NCBI GenBank assembly: GCA_028817435.1
Contig: JAPPPQ010000023.1
Span: 1-58,835 of the forward strand
Length of the DNA stretch: 58,835 nt
DNA from: Deltaproteobacteria bacterium
Lineage (GTDB): Bacteria; Myxococcota_A; UBA9160; UBA6930
Reading direction: 5' to 3'
Shown: piece by piece, positions 11,243 through 19,075 of the stretch
How positions within the stretch are numbered: position 1 is the first letter of the stretch
How the letters are laid out: each line of letters opens with the position of its first letter
Program-made: the position numbers and the translations under genes
The notes under the pieces: generated by a model
Told to the model about the DNA's origin: nothing
The model's database searches: none
What the model saw: the letters and a program-made list of their open reading frames with translations, nothing else

Positions 11243-11427
11243 AAGCTCCAGCGTCAGCCCCCCTGCGCGGCCTCTGGCGCGCCAATGGCTTCCAGCATAC
11301 CCAGCACCGGGCCGGGCGCGCCGCCCTCGGCCTGCCGACGGCGCCATCGTCGGCCTCTTCGCTGTGGGCCGCTGCGTCGAATACCAATCCCCACCTCCTC
11401 TGCCCCCGCGCCTGCCACCAGGGCCCC

Positions 11428-11457
11428 TTGCCGGAGGCGCCGGAATAGTGTTATGAT
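11428..11457 (+). promoter_or_regulatory. Promoter of the ATPase/nuclease pair (leaderless)
   Basis: TTGCCG and TATGAT are separated by 18 nt. The -10 ends 8 nt before the ATG at 11466, so transcription should start at or next to the start codon. No Shine-Dalgarno is present. Confidence 0.5.
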
Positions 11458-11465
11458 GCTCGGCT

Positions 11466-13055
11466 ATGGCGATGCGCGCGGAGCCCCTGAATCTCAAGTT
11501 CGCCGTCACCAATTTCGGCCCGCTGGCGAGCGCCGAGATTGACCTGCGCCCGTTGACAATCTTCGTTGGACCGAGCAACACAGGGAAGTCCTATATGGCA
11601 ATTCTGATCTATGCCTTCCTGCGAAGCTGGGAGAATTTGCACTATTTCGAGTCTCGCCGCTTTGATTTCGGATCTTTGCGAGATGGAGAGGAGGATCGAT
11701 TCAGAGAGGAAGCGGAGAAATTGCAGGAAATTGTGGAAAACATGAAACGGGCTGTCATGGTTTCGGACTTCCCTGAGTTGTCTCGAAGCCACCTTCGCAA
11801 GATGATTCGCGATCAGGAGTTCTTGGGAGGCATTCTTGATCGTGAGCTAATGCGGTGCTTCGACATCATTCCGGTAGGCCACTTGATTCGCTCGAGTTCG
11901 GATCCCCAGCCCATGAAAATCATTGCAAGTAGGAGCAGGCAGAACAAGCCGTTTTGGGATTTTTCCGTGTCTGTTAGGGGACAAGAATTTGTATGCGATG
12001 GAAACATCTCAGATTTTTCCGTTTTTGAAGCTACGGATCAAGAACGGGTTAATTTCCTCACGAGGATTCCATTCACTAGCCCACACAAAGACTCAAGGCA
12101 AATTTCCGCTGCTTATAGATTGCATAGATTGGCTTCTTTTTTTGAAGGCTACTTGAAAGAAACTCTTTTGGATTTTGGAGATGTGCATTATCTCCCCGCA
12201 GCTCGAAGTGGAATGATGCAGGCGCATCGAGTGATTGCGAGCTCTCTTGTTGCACGTTCTGTTCGTGCTGGATTTGAGCGAATTCAATTGCCGACGCTAT
12301 CGGGTGTAATTGCCGATTTTCTTCAGAAGATCATTCTCTATAAAGAAGAACGTCGTGGAATACGTTGGGGCGCGCGTTGGGGATCTCCTTTTAGGCGTGC
12401 GCACAAAGAGCTGGCCCGAGTTGCAGACTCGATGGAAAATGATATCCTTTCGGGGGAAATCAGAGCCGACTTTTCCTCTACACTGGACTATCCGGGGTTT
12501 GTGTATCGCCCAAAGGGGGCGGCGCAAGATATTGGACTTGCACGGACCTCCTCTATGGTCGCGGAGCTTGCGCCGATTATCTTGTTCTTGCGCGGTCATG
12601 TTTCCCGGGGAGACGTCCTAATCATAGAGGAACCCGAGGCTCATTTGCATCCGGCAGCGCAAACGAAACTGGCCGCCGTTCTCGCAGAATTGGTCCGCAA
12701 CGATGTCAAGGTGATCATCACCACACATAGTGAATGGCTGTTGCAGGAAATCTCCAATCTCATGCGTGAAGGGCAGTTGCAGGGGGAGGAGAGTGAATCC
12801 GAAGAGGCCAGTTCCCCTGTTTTGCACCCTGAGGAAGTCGGAGCTTGGCTGTTTCAGCCGGGAGAAGGAGATTCTGGATCCACAGTGCAGGAACTCAACT
12901 TCGATTCAGTTGTGGGAATTTCCCCTCCCGATTATGAAGATGTGGATTTGGCGCTGTATAACCGCTCTGCGAAGCTTCAGAATCAATTGCAAGCGCGCGA
13001 ACCTCGGCCGGGATCAGATTACAAGGACGATACCCAAGGAGAGGGAGAGGCATGA
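11466..13055 (+). CDS. ABC/OLD-type AAA ATPase of a putative two-gene defence system
   Basis: The 529-residue ATPase has an SMC/ABC-like organisation. The N-terminal strand KFAVTNFGPLASAEIDL leads to Walker A GPSNTGKS (residues 35–42). A long helical insertion follows. Near the C-terminus are Walker B (VLIIEEPEAHLHP, about residues 383–396) and the THSE switch (His near 421). This is the AAA_15/AAA_21 type found in OLD nucleases, PtuA of Septu and AriA of PARIS. No TOPRIM domain is seen, so the nuclease part is probably supplied in trans by the next gene, whose ATG overlaps this stop. GC is lower than in the nagA/TauE side. The hsdRMS operon begins 84 nt after the pair. The family call is good; a defence role is inferred. 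Confidence 0.82.
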   Translation: MAMRAEPLNLKFAVTNFGPLASAEIDLRPLTIFVGPSNTGKSYMAILIYAFLRSWENLHYFESRRFDFGSLRDGEEDRFREEAEKLQEIVENMKRAVMVSDFPELSRSHLRKMIRDQEFLGGILDRELMRCFDIIPVGHLIRSSSDPQPMKIIASRSRQNKPFWDFSVSVRGQEFVCDGNISDFSVFEATDQERVNFLTRIPFTSPHKDSRQISAAYRLHRLASFFEGYLKETLLDFGDVHYLPAARSGMMQAHRVIASSLVARSVRAGFERIQLPTLSGVIADFLQKIILYKEERRGIRWGARWGSPFRRAHKELARVADSMENDILSGEIRADFSSTLDYPGFVYRPKGAAQDIGLARTSSMVAELAPIILFLRGHVSRGDVLIIEEPEAHLHPAAQTKLAAVLAELVRNDVKVIITTHSEWLLQEISNLMREGQLQGEESESEEASSPVLHPEEVGAWLFQPGEGDSGSTVQELNFDSVVGISPPDYEDVDLALYNRSAKLQNQLQAREPRPGSDYKDDTQGEGEA

Positions 13056-13513
13056 GTGGCTTGTTGAGACAAGTGGTTGATGGGTTTCCCCAAGACTGCA
13101 TGGCTCGAAATTGCCGCCGAGAAGGGTGCACTGCGCATTTGGGGAATGTGCCGAAACCGCATCAGATCGTCGATATGGACAAACCTTCATTGGGGCTTCA
13201 GAGTCGGAGTCACTGCGATTTCATAATTTTCCACGAGGCATCAAGTGGTGTCCATGCAGTTGCCTTGGAATTGAAGAACAGCCCCAATGTGGGAAGAGCG
13301 GTGAATCAGCTCATTGGGACTGCTCAGTATCTTCAGGAGATGTTTCCATCACCGAAGATTTTGAGTGAATTTCGCGCTGTTCTTGTTCACGGAAAAGGGA
13401 TTTCGAGGACATTGAACAGGAGATTGCTGAGAGCCAGGTTGAATTTTCGGGGCACACAAGTGACGATAGAACGGAGGAGGTGCAATGACCAGAATACTCC
13501 ACTTTTTTCGTAG
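13052..13513 (+). CDS. Small putative PD-(D/E)XK nuclease, partner of the ATPase
   Basis: The 153-residue protein is translationally coupled to the ATPase by a 4-nt overlap and has its own purine-rich site (AAGGAGAGGGAGAGG). I recognise no named family. Residues 54–93 look like a PD-(D/E)XK core: Asp56 in HCDFIIF, then Glu73-Leu-Lys75 in AVALELKNS, then a helix with Gln86 and Gln92-Tyr93 (NQLIGTAQYL) as in RecB-like nucleases. The N-terminus has a Cys/His cluster (Cys16, Cys21, Cys26, His29) that could bind zinc. A beta-strand region with FRAVLVHGKG and a basic tail complete the protein. The arrangement is that of Septu (ATPase plus nuclease), but the nuclease does not look like HNH. Function is inferred from motif and context only. 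Confidence 0.6.
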   Translation: MSGLLRQVVDGFPQDCMARNCRREGCTAHLGNVPKPHQIVDMDKPSLGLQSRSHCDFIIFHEASSGVHAVALELKNSPNVGRAVNQLIGTAQYLQEMFPSPKILSEFRAVLVHGKGISRTLNRRLLRARLNFRGTQVTIERRRCNDQNTPLFS

Positions 13514-13570
13514 AAAGCAGTCCCCGCAACACAGATAGGAGGGGGGCGAGGCGCGCGCGCGGGGGGCGGC

Positions 13571-13576
13571 TAAAAT
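13571..13576 (+). promoter_or_regulatory. Possible -10 element of hsdR
   Basis: TAAAAT lies 21 nt before the hsdR ATG in an otherwise GC-rich gap. No good -35 is visible. A GGAAGGAG ribosome-binding site lies between it and the start, so this gene would have a normal leader. Confidence 0.3.
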
Positions 13577-13597
13577 GCAGCACGGCGGAAGGAGCGG

Positions 13598-15940
13598 ATG
13601 AGCGGGCACGGACTCAGCGAGGCGGACATTTGCGCGCAGCGCATCACGCCGGCAATTCAGGCGGCGGGGTGGCGGCTTGATTTGCAGATTCGCCAGGAAG
13701 TGACACTGACGCCGGGGCGCATCAGCGTTCGGGGAATGCTGGCCTCCCGGGATCGCAGCGGGCGCAAGCGCGCGGATTATGTGCTCTACCACCGCCCCAA
13801 CATTCCGCTCGCCGTCGTCGAGGCCAAAGACGACACCCACCCCATTGGCGCCGGAATGCCGCAGGCGCTCGCCTACGCCGGAATGCTCGGCGTTCCCTTC
13901 GCGTTCAGCTCCAATGGCGATGGCTTCCTGTTCCACGATCAGACCGCAGAGCCCGGAAAGACAGAAACCGGGCTGTCCATGGACGAATTCCCCCGCCCGG
14001 AGCTGCTGTGGGAGCGCTATCTGGCCTGGCGGGGGCTGCAGCCCGTCGGCGCAAACAGCGCCGAAGCGCTGGCAGAGGACTACCACGACGGCGGCAAAGA
14101 GCCGCGCTATTACCAGTCTCTCGCCGTCAACAGGGCCGTTGAGGCCGTGGCCAACGGGCAAAATCGCATTCTGCTGGTGATGGCCACCGGCACCGGCAAG
14201 ACCTACACGGCCTTTCAGATCATCTGGCGGCTGCGGCAGGCGCAGCGCGTGAATCGGGTTCTCTATCTGGCCGACCGAAACATTCTCATAGATCAGACCA
14301 TGATCAACGACTTCAAGCCCTTCGGCCCGGCCATGACAAAAATCCGGGGACGCAGGGCGGACAAAGCCTATGAAGTCTATCTCACCCTGTATCAGGCAAT
14401 CTCCGGAAAAGAGACAAAGCAGAATATTTACAAAGAATTCTCGCCGGGTTTCTTCGATCTGGTGGTGATTGACGAGTGCCACCGGGGCAGCGCAGATGAA
14501 GATGCCGTGTGGCGCGAGATTCTCGAATACTTTTCCAGCGCCATACAAATCGGCATGACGGCCACGCCCAAAGAGACGAAATACGCATCCAACATTCACT
14601 ACTTCGGCCCGCCGGTGTTCACCTACAGCCTGAAGCAGGGCATTGAAGATGGATTTCTCGCGCCCTACCGGGTGGTGCGCATTGACCTCGACCGGGACCT
14701 CCTCGGCTGGCGTCCGGAAAGCGGGCGGCGCGACGACCGGGGACATGAAATTGAGGACCGAACCTACGACCGCCGGGACATGGACAATGTGCTGATTCTG
14801 GAGCAGCGCACCGGGCTTGTTGCGGCCAAAGTCGCGGAGTTTTTGCAGGGAACCGATCCCTTCGCCAAGACCATCGTCTTCTGCGAGACCATTGAGCACG
14901 CGGAGCGCATGCGCTCGGCCCTTGTCAATGCTGTCGGCGATCTCGCGCGGGGCAACGACAATTGCGTCGTCCGAATTACCGGAGACAACCCGGAGGGCAA
15001 GCTGCAGCTCGATTCCTTCATAGATCCCGAGCAGAGCTTTCCCGTTGTTGCAACCACATCCAGGCTCATGAGCACGGGGGTAGATGCCAAGACCTGCAAG
15101 CTGATCGTAATTGACCAGACCATCAATTCGCTGACCACTTTCAAGCAGATTATCGGCCGCGGCACCCGCATTGACGAGGATTACAACAAGCACTTCTTCA
15201 CGATTATGGATTTCAAGGGCGCCACGCGCCTGTTTTCCGATCCGGCCTTTGACGGCGATCCCATTGATGTGTTCGAGCCGGGCGAGGGAGAATCGCCGGT
15301 TCCGCCCGTTTCGGAGGGAGAAGACGCAGCGCCCCCCGGTTTGGGGCCGCTGCCCGATCCGCCGGAGGGCGATTCGCAGCGCTTGATATATTATGTGCAG
15401 GATGTCAAAGTCGAGGTTCTGGCCGAGCGGGTTCAGTTCATCGGCCCGGACGGCGCTCTCATTACCGAGAGCCTGCGCGATTACACGAGAAAGAGCCTGA
15501 GGAGGCAATTCGCCTCGCTGGACGATTTCTTGCGCAAGTGGTCCAGCGCCGAAAAGAAGTCGGCCGTCATTGCAGAACTGGAGAGGCAGGGCGTGTTTTT
15601 CGATGCACTGGCCGCAGAAGTCAGCAGGGATTGCGGCCCCTTCGACCTGGTGTGCCACATTGCATTCGACCAGCCACTGGTGAGCCGCGCCGAGCGCGCA
15701 AGGCGCGTTCGGCAGAGCGCCTACTTCGAGAAATACGGCCAGCAGGCCCGCGCCGTTTTGAGCGCGCTGCTGGACAAGTTTGCCGATGGCGGCATTGAGG
15801 ATATTGAAGACACCGAGGTGTTGCGCGTGGATCCCATGAGCCAATTCGGCACCCCGGTGGAAATCGTGGGCCTCTTCGGCGGCCCGGATTCCTACGCGCA
15901 AGCAGTGCGCGGCCTGTCGGAGACCCTCTATGCCGCGTGA
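13598..15940 (+). CDS. hsdR: Type I restriction endonuclease, R subunit
   Basis: Motor and nuclease subunit of a type I R-M complex, 780 residues. The N-terminal nuclease domain has Asp60, Glu75-Ala-Lys77 (VVEAKDD) and Gln89, a complete PD-(D/E)XK site. Superfamily-2 helicase motifs follow: Walker A ATGTGKT (196–202), DECH (292–295), MTATP, and motif VI IGRGTRID. The C-terminal region resembles the EcoEI-type R C-terminal domain. GGAAGGAG precedes the ATG. The 3' end overlaps hsdM by 11 nt, so the operon is tightly coupled. No frameshift is visible and the enzyme should be active. Confidence 0.95.
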   Translation: MSGHGLSEADICAQRITPAIQAAGWRLDLQIRQEVTLTPGRISVRGMLASRDRSGRKRADYVLYHRPNIPLAVVEAKDDTHPIGAGMPQALAYAGMLGVPFAFSSNGDGFLFHDQTAEPGKTETGLSMDEFPRPELLWERYLAWRGLQPVGANSAEALAEDYHDGGKEPRYYQSLAVNRAVEAVANGQNRILLVMATGTGKTYTAFQIIWRLRQAQRVNRVLYLADRNILIDQTMINDFKPFGPAMTKIRGRRADKAYEVYLTLYQAISGKETKQNIYKEFSPGFFDLVVIDECHRGSADEDAVWREILEYFSSAIQIGMTATPKETKYASNIHYFGPPVFTYSLKQGIEDGFLAPYRVVRIDLDRDLLGWRPESGRRDDRGHEIEDRTYDRRDMDNVLILEQRTGLVAAKVAEFLQGTDPFAKTIVFCETIEHAERMRSALVNAVGDLARGNDNCVVRITGDNPEGKLQLDSFIDPEQSFPVVATTSRLMSTGVDAKTCKLIVIDQTINSLTTFKQIIGRGTRIDEDYNKHFFTIMDFKGATRLFSDPAFDGDPIDVFEPGEGESPVPPVSEGEDAAPPGLGPLPDPPEGDSQRLIYYVQDVKVEVLAERVQFIGPDGALITESLRDYTRKSLRRQFASLDDFLRKWSSAEKKSAVIAELERQGVFFDALAAEVSRDCGPFDLVCHIAFDQPLVSRAERARRVRQSAYFEKYGQQARAVLSALLDKFADGGIEDIEDTEVLRVDPMSQFGTPVEIVGLFGGPDSYAQAVRGLSETLYAA

Positions 15941-17372
15941 GATTTCCACCACCATCCGCTCCATTGAGCAGATTATGCGCAAGGACGCAGGCGTGGATGG
16001 CGCAGCCCAGCGCATTGGGCAGCTTGCCTGGATGCTGTTTCTCAAAATCTTCGACGACCAGGATGCAGAGCTGGCCGTTTTGCGGAATGGTTACCGCTCT
16101 CCAATCCCGAAAAAGCTCCGCTGGCGCAGCTGGGCGGCCAACCCCGAGGGCATTACCGGCGAAACCCTGCTGCGGTTTGTGGACCGCGAAATGTTTCCCG
16201 CGCTCAAGAATCTGCGCGGCAGCGACCCCCGCGCCGCCGTGGTGCGGCGGGCCTTCGAAGACGCAATCAATTACATGAGAAACGGCACCCTCATGCGGCA
16301 AGTGGTGAACAAGATTGCCGAGGTTGACTTCAATTCCTACGAAGACCGGCACGCCTTTGGGGAAGTCTATGAGAAGATTCTCAAGGATCTGCAGAGCGCC
16401 GGATCGGCGGGAGAATTCTACACGCCCCGCGCCGTGACGCAGTTTATGACCGAAATGACAGCCCCCGAATTGCGCGACAGCGTTCTGGATCCGGCCTGCG
16501 GAACGGGTGGCTTTTTGACCTGCGCCATTGAGCACATTCGCAAGAACCATGTGAAGACGGCGCGCGACGCGAGGAATTTGCAGGGCCGGATTCGCGGCGT
16601 GGAGAAGAAGCAACTGCCGCACCTGCTCTGCACCACCAATATGTTGCTGCATGGCATTGATGTGCCCGAGAACATTCTGCACGACAACACCCTGGCCCGG
16701 CCGCTGCGCGATTACGGCCCGCTCGAACGGGTGGAAATCGTCCTTACCAATCCGCCCTTTGGCGGCATGGAAGAGGACGGCATTGAGCAGAACTTCCCCG
16801 CCGCGCTTCGCACCCGGGAGACGGCGGATCTGTTTTTGGTGTTCATTATGCACATACTGAAGCCCGGCGGCCGCTGCGCCATGGTGCTGCCCGACGGCAG
16901 CTTGTTCGGCGAAGGCGTGAAAACGCGGATCAAGGAGAAGCTGCTGAAAGAGTGCAACCTGCACACCATTATCCGGCTGCCCAAGAGCGTCTTTGCGCCC
17001 TATACCAGCATTCGCACCAACCTGCTGTTCTTCCAGAAAGGCCAGCCGACGAAGGACATTTGGTATTACGAACACCCGTTGCCCGAGGGCTACAAGGCAT
17101 ATGGCAAGACCAGGCCGATTCGCATTGAAGAGTTTGAGCCCGAGAAAAAGTGGTGGAAGCGCCGCCGCCAGAGCGAGCGCGCCTGGCGCGTCCCTGCCGC
17201 CGAGATTGCCCGGCGCGGCTACAATCTCGACATGGCCAACCCCAACGCCGCCGCCGCCGGCCCCGGCGACCCCGACGAGTTGCTGGCCCGCCACGCACAG
17301 GCCGCCGCCGAAACCGCCGCACTGAGCGAGAAATTGAGGGCCAGCCTGCAGGCGGCCCTGGAGCGCAACTGA
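15930..17372 (+). CDS. hsdM: Type I restriction-modification DNA methyltransferase, M subunit
   Basis: N6-adenine methyltransferase of the type I complex, 480 residues. The N-terminal helical bundle (IGQLAWMLFLKIFDDQ) is followed by GEFYTPR, SAM-binding motif I DPACGTGG (187–194) and catalytic motif IV NPPF (274–277). The C-terminal stretch ends in a helix rich in Ala/Glu. The start overlaps hsdR, and the stop overlaps the hsdS start (TGATG), giving coupled translation of R, M and S. Confidence 0.96.
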   Translation: MPREISTTIRSIEQIMRKDAGVDGAAQRIGQLAWMLFLKIFDDQDAELAVLRNGYRSPIPKKLRWRSWAANPEGITGETLLRFVDREMFPALKNLRGSDPRAAVVRRAFEDAINYMRNGTLMRQVVNKIAEVDFNSYEDRHAFGEVYEKILKDLQSAGSAGEFYTPRAVTQFMTEMTAPELRDSVLDPACGTGGFLTCAIEHIRKNHVKTARDARNLQGRIRGVEKKQLPHLLCTTNMLLHGIDVPENILHDNTLARPLRDYGPLERVEIVLTNPPFGGMEEDGIEQNFPAALRTRETADLFLVFIMHILKPGGRCAMVLPDGSLFGEGVKTRIKEKLLKECNLHTIIRLPKSVFAPYTSIRTNLLFFQKGQPTKDIWYYEHPLPEGYKAYGKTRPIRIEEFEPEKKWWKRRRQSERAWRVPAAEIARRGYNLDMANPNAAAAGPGDPDELLARHAQAAAETAALSEKLRASLQAALERN

Positions 17373-19075
17373 TGGACGCCGGCAAACTGCTCGCCAACTT
17401 CGATCTCGTCATTGCCGCCCCCGGCGGCGTGGCGCGTGTGCGCGAAATGATTCTGCAGCTCGCCGTGCGCGGCCAACTCGTTCCGCAGGATCCGAGCGAC
17501 GGGGCCGCTGCAATTGTTCTCGAGAATGCCAGAAGGGAAAAGGCGAAAATCAAGGTGGCAAAATCCATGCCGCCTGTTGACGCCCCAAGCGCACTGTATT
17601 CGCTGCCGCAAAACTGGGAGTGGATGAGGATTGGGGACGCCGGGAGAGTTGTAGGTGGGGGGACTCCAAAAACCTCTATCCGGGATTACTGGGAAGGCGA
17701 TGAGATGTTTTCCTGGATTACTCCTGCCGATCTGAATAAGCAGAGCCGATATGTGGAGAAAGGCAGGAGGGATATTTCAAGAGCCGGTTTGGAAAATTCC
17801 TCTGCAAATATTCTGCCTGTCGGCTCTGTCGTATTTTCTATCCGGGCGCCGATTGGCTATGTCGGGATAGTTTCTAATCCGTTGGCAACCAATCAAGGCT
17901 TCAAATCCTGTGTTCCGTATATCCAAAATATGTCGGATTACATTTGGCTCTTTCTCAAGGCATTTGCCCCATCCATTGATGCGGCGGCAAGCGGGACCAC
18001 ATTTCGAGAACTTTCTGGCAAGGAATTTTCGCTTATACCGATAGCCGTGCCGCCCATCGCCGAGCAGAAGCGCATCGTCGCCAAGGTTGACGAGCTCATG
18101 GCTCTGTGCGACGAACTCGACGAGAAAAAGCAGCACCGCGACAACACGCACAAAGCCCTCCAATCCTCCGCCCTCAACACCCTCGCCACCGCCGCTACCC
18201 CCGCCTCCACATCCAAAGCATGGACCCGCATCCACGACCACTGGCCCACCCTACTCTCCACCCCCGAAAGCATCGCCACCCTGCGCCAGTTGATATTGTC
18301 GCTGGCGTTCAGGGGACGACTCACCGAGCGGGAAGATTTCGATGGTGTTTCCGGCGCTGATGTGGCCGAGGCCGCCCGTTCAGAGATTTCCACCCTTGTG
18401 CAAAGCAAGGCAGCGAGAAAAGGCGCGGAATTGTCGCCAATCTCCCCCGCGGAAATCCCGCATGAAATTCCGGAGTCTTGGGTTTGGGTGCGGCTGGGCT
18501 CTGTTTGTATCTACAATTCCGGCGAGCGAATCGCCAGGGCGGATATTCCCCCCGGCGCGTGGCTGCTCGAATTGGAAGATATCCAAAAGACAACATCCCG
18601 CCTGCTGAATCGCGTGAGAGCGCGCGAGCGAAATTCGAAGAGCACGAAAAGCTCTTTTGAGGTTGGGGATGTTTTGTATGGCAAGCTTCGCCCCTATCTC
18701 GACAAGGTGTTGGTAGCGGACGAGAGCGGTTACTGCACCACCGAGATTATTCCCCTCCGCCCCTTGGGCGGAATCATCCCGGATTTCTTGCGCTGGGCCG
18801 TCAAGCGCCCCGACTTCATCGCTTACGCCGTCAAAAACAGCTACGGAATCAACCTCCCCCGCCTGGGAACCACAGACGGCCAAAACGCCCTGCTCCCCAT
18901 CCCACCCCTGGCCGAACAAAAGCGCATCGCCGCCAAAATTGACGAACTCATGGCCCTGTGCGACGCTCTGAAGCGCGGCCTTGCGGAGGAAGCCGAAGTG
19001 GGGCAGCGTTACGGGGAGGCCGCCACCCGCCCGCAGATTGGGGGAGGAGTCGAGAAATGGACGCGAAGCGCCTGA
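17372..19075 (+). CDS. hsdS: Type I restriction-modification specificity subunit
   Basis: DNA-recognition subunit, 567 residues. It has two target-recognition domains, beginning near LPQNWEWMRIGD and IPESWVWVRLGS. Each is followed by a conserved helical spacer starting with AEQKRI and ending DELMALCD. The start was set at the ATG that overlaps the hsdM stop; the longer frame runs into hsdM. The two spacer copies are nearly identical at the DNA level, so TRD exchange by recombination is possible. The 3' end overlaps the next gene by 19 nt. The TRD coding regions are less GC-rich than the rest, as is usual for exchanged TRDs. Confidence 0.94.
   Translation: MDAGKLLANFDLVIAAPGGVARVREMILQLAVRGQLVPQDPSDGAAAIVLENARREKAKIKVAKSMPPVDAPSALYSLPQNWEWMRIGDAGRVVGGGTPKTSIRDYWEGDEMFSWITPADLNKQSRYVEKGRRDISRAGLENSSANILPVGSVVFSIRAPIGYVGIVSNPLATNQGFKSCVPYIQNMSDYIWLFLKAFAPSIDAAASGTTFRELSGKEFSLIPIAVPPIAEQKRIVAKVDELMALCDELDEKKQHRDNTHKALQSSALNTLATAATPASTSKAWTRIHDHWPTLLSTPESIATLRQLILSLAFRGRLTEREDFDGVSGADVAEAARSEISTLVQSKAARKGAELSPISPAEIPHEIPESWVWVRLGSVCIYNSGERIARADIPPGAWLLELEDIQKTTSRLLNRVRARERNSKSTKSSFEVGDVLYGKLRPYLDKVLVADESGYCTTEIIPLRPLGGIIPDFLRWAVKRPDFIAYAVKNSYGINLPRLGTTDGQNALLPIPPLAEQKRIAAKIDELMALCDALKRGLAEEAEVGQRYGEAATRPQIGGGVEKWTRSA
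18058..18113 (+). repeat. hsdS spacer repeat, copy 1
   Basis: This segment codes for the AEQKRIVAKVDELMALCD spacer after TRD1. It matches the second copy at 18911–18964 with only a few third-position differences, in the same orientation. Confidence 0.75.
18911..18965 (+). repeat. hsdS spacer repeat, copy 2
   Basis: This segment codes for AEQKRIAAKIDELMALCD after TRD2. It is the direct-repeat partner of 18058–18113, about 850 nt away, and a possible recombination point for swapping or deleting a TRD. Confidence 0.75.

Noticed and set aside
13052..13140. The Cys/His cluster of the small ATPase partner as an HNH or zinc-finger nuclease site.
   Set aside because: The spacing (C-x4-C-x4-C-x2-H) does not fit HNH, and no second Cys pair or His-Asn-His order follows.
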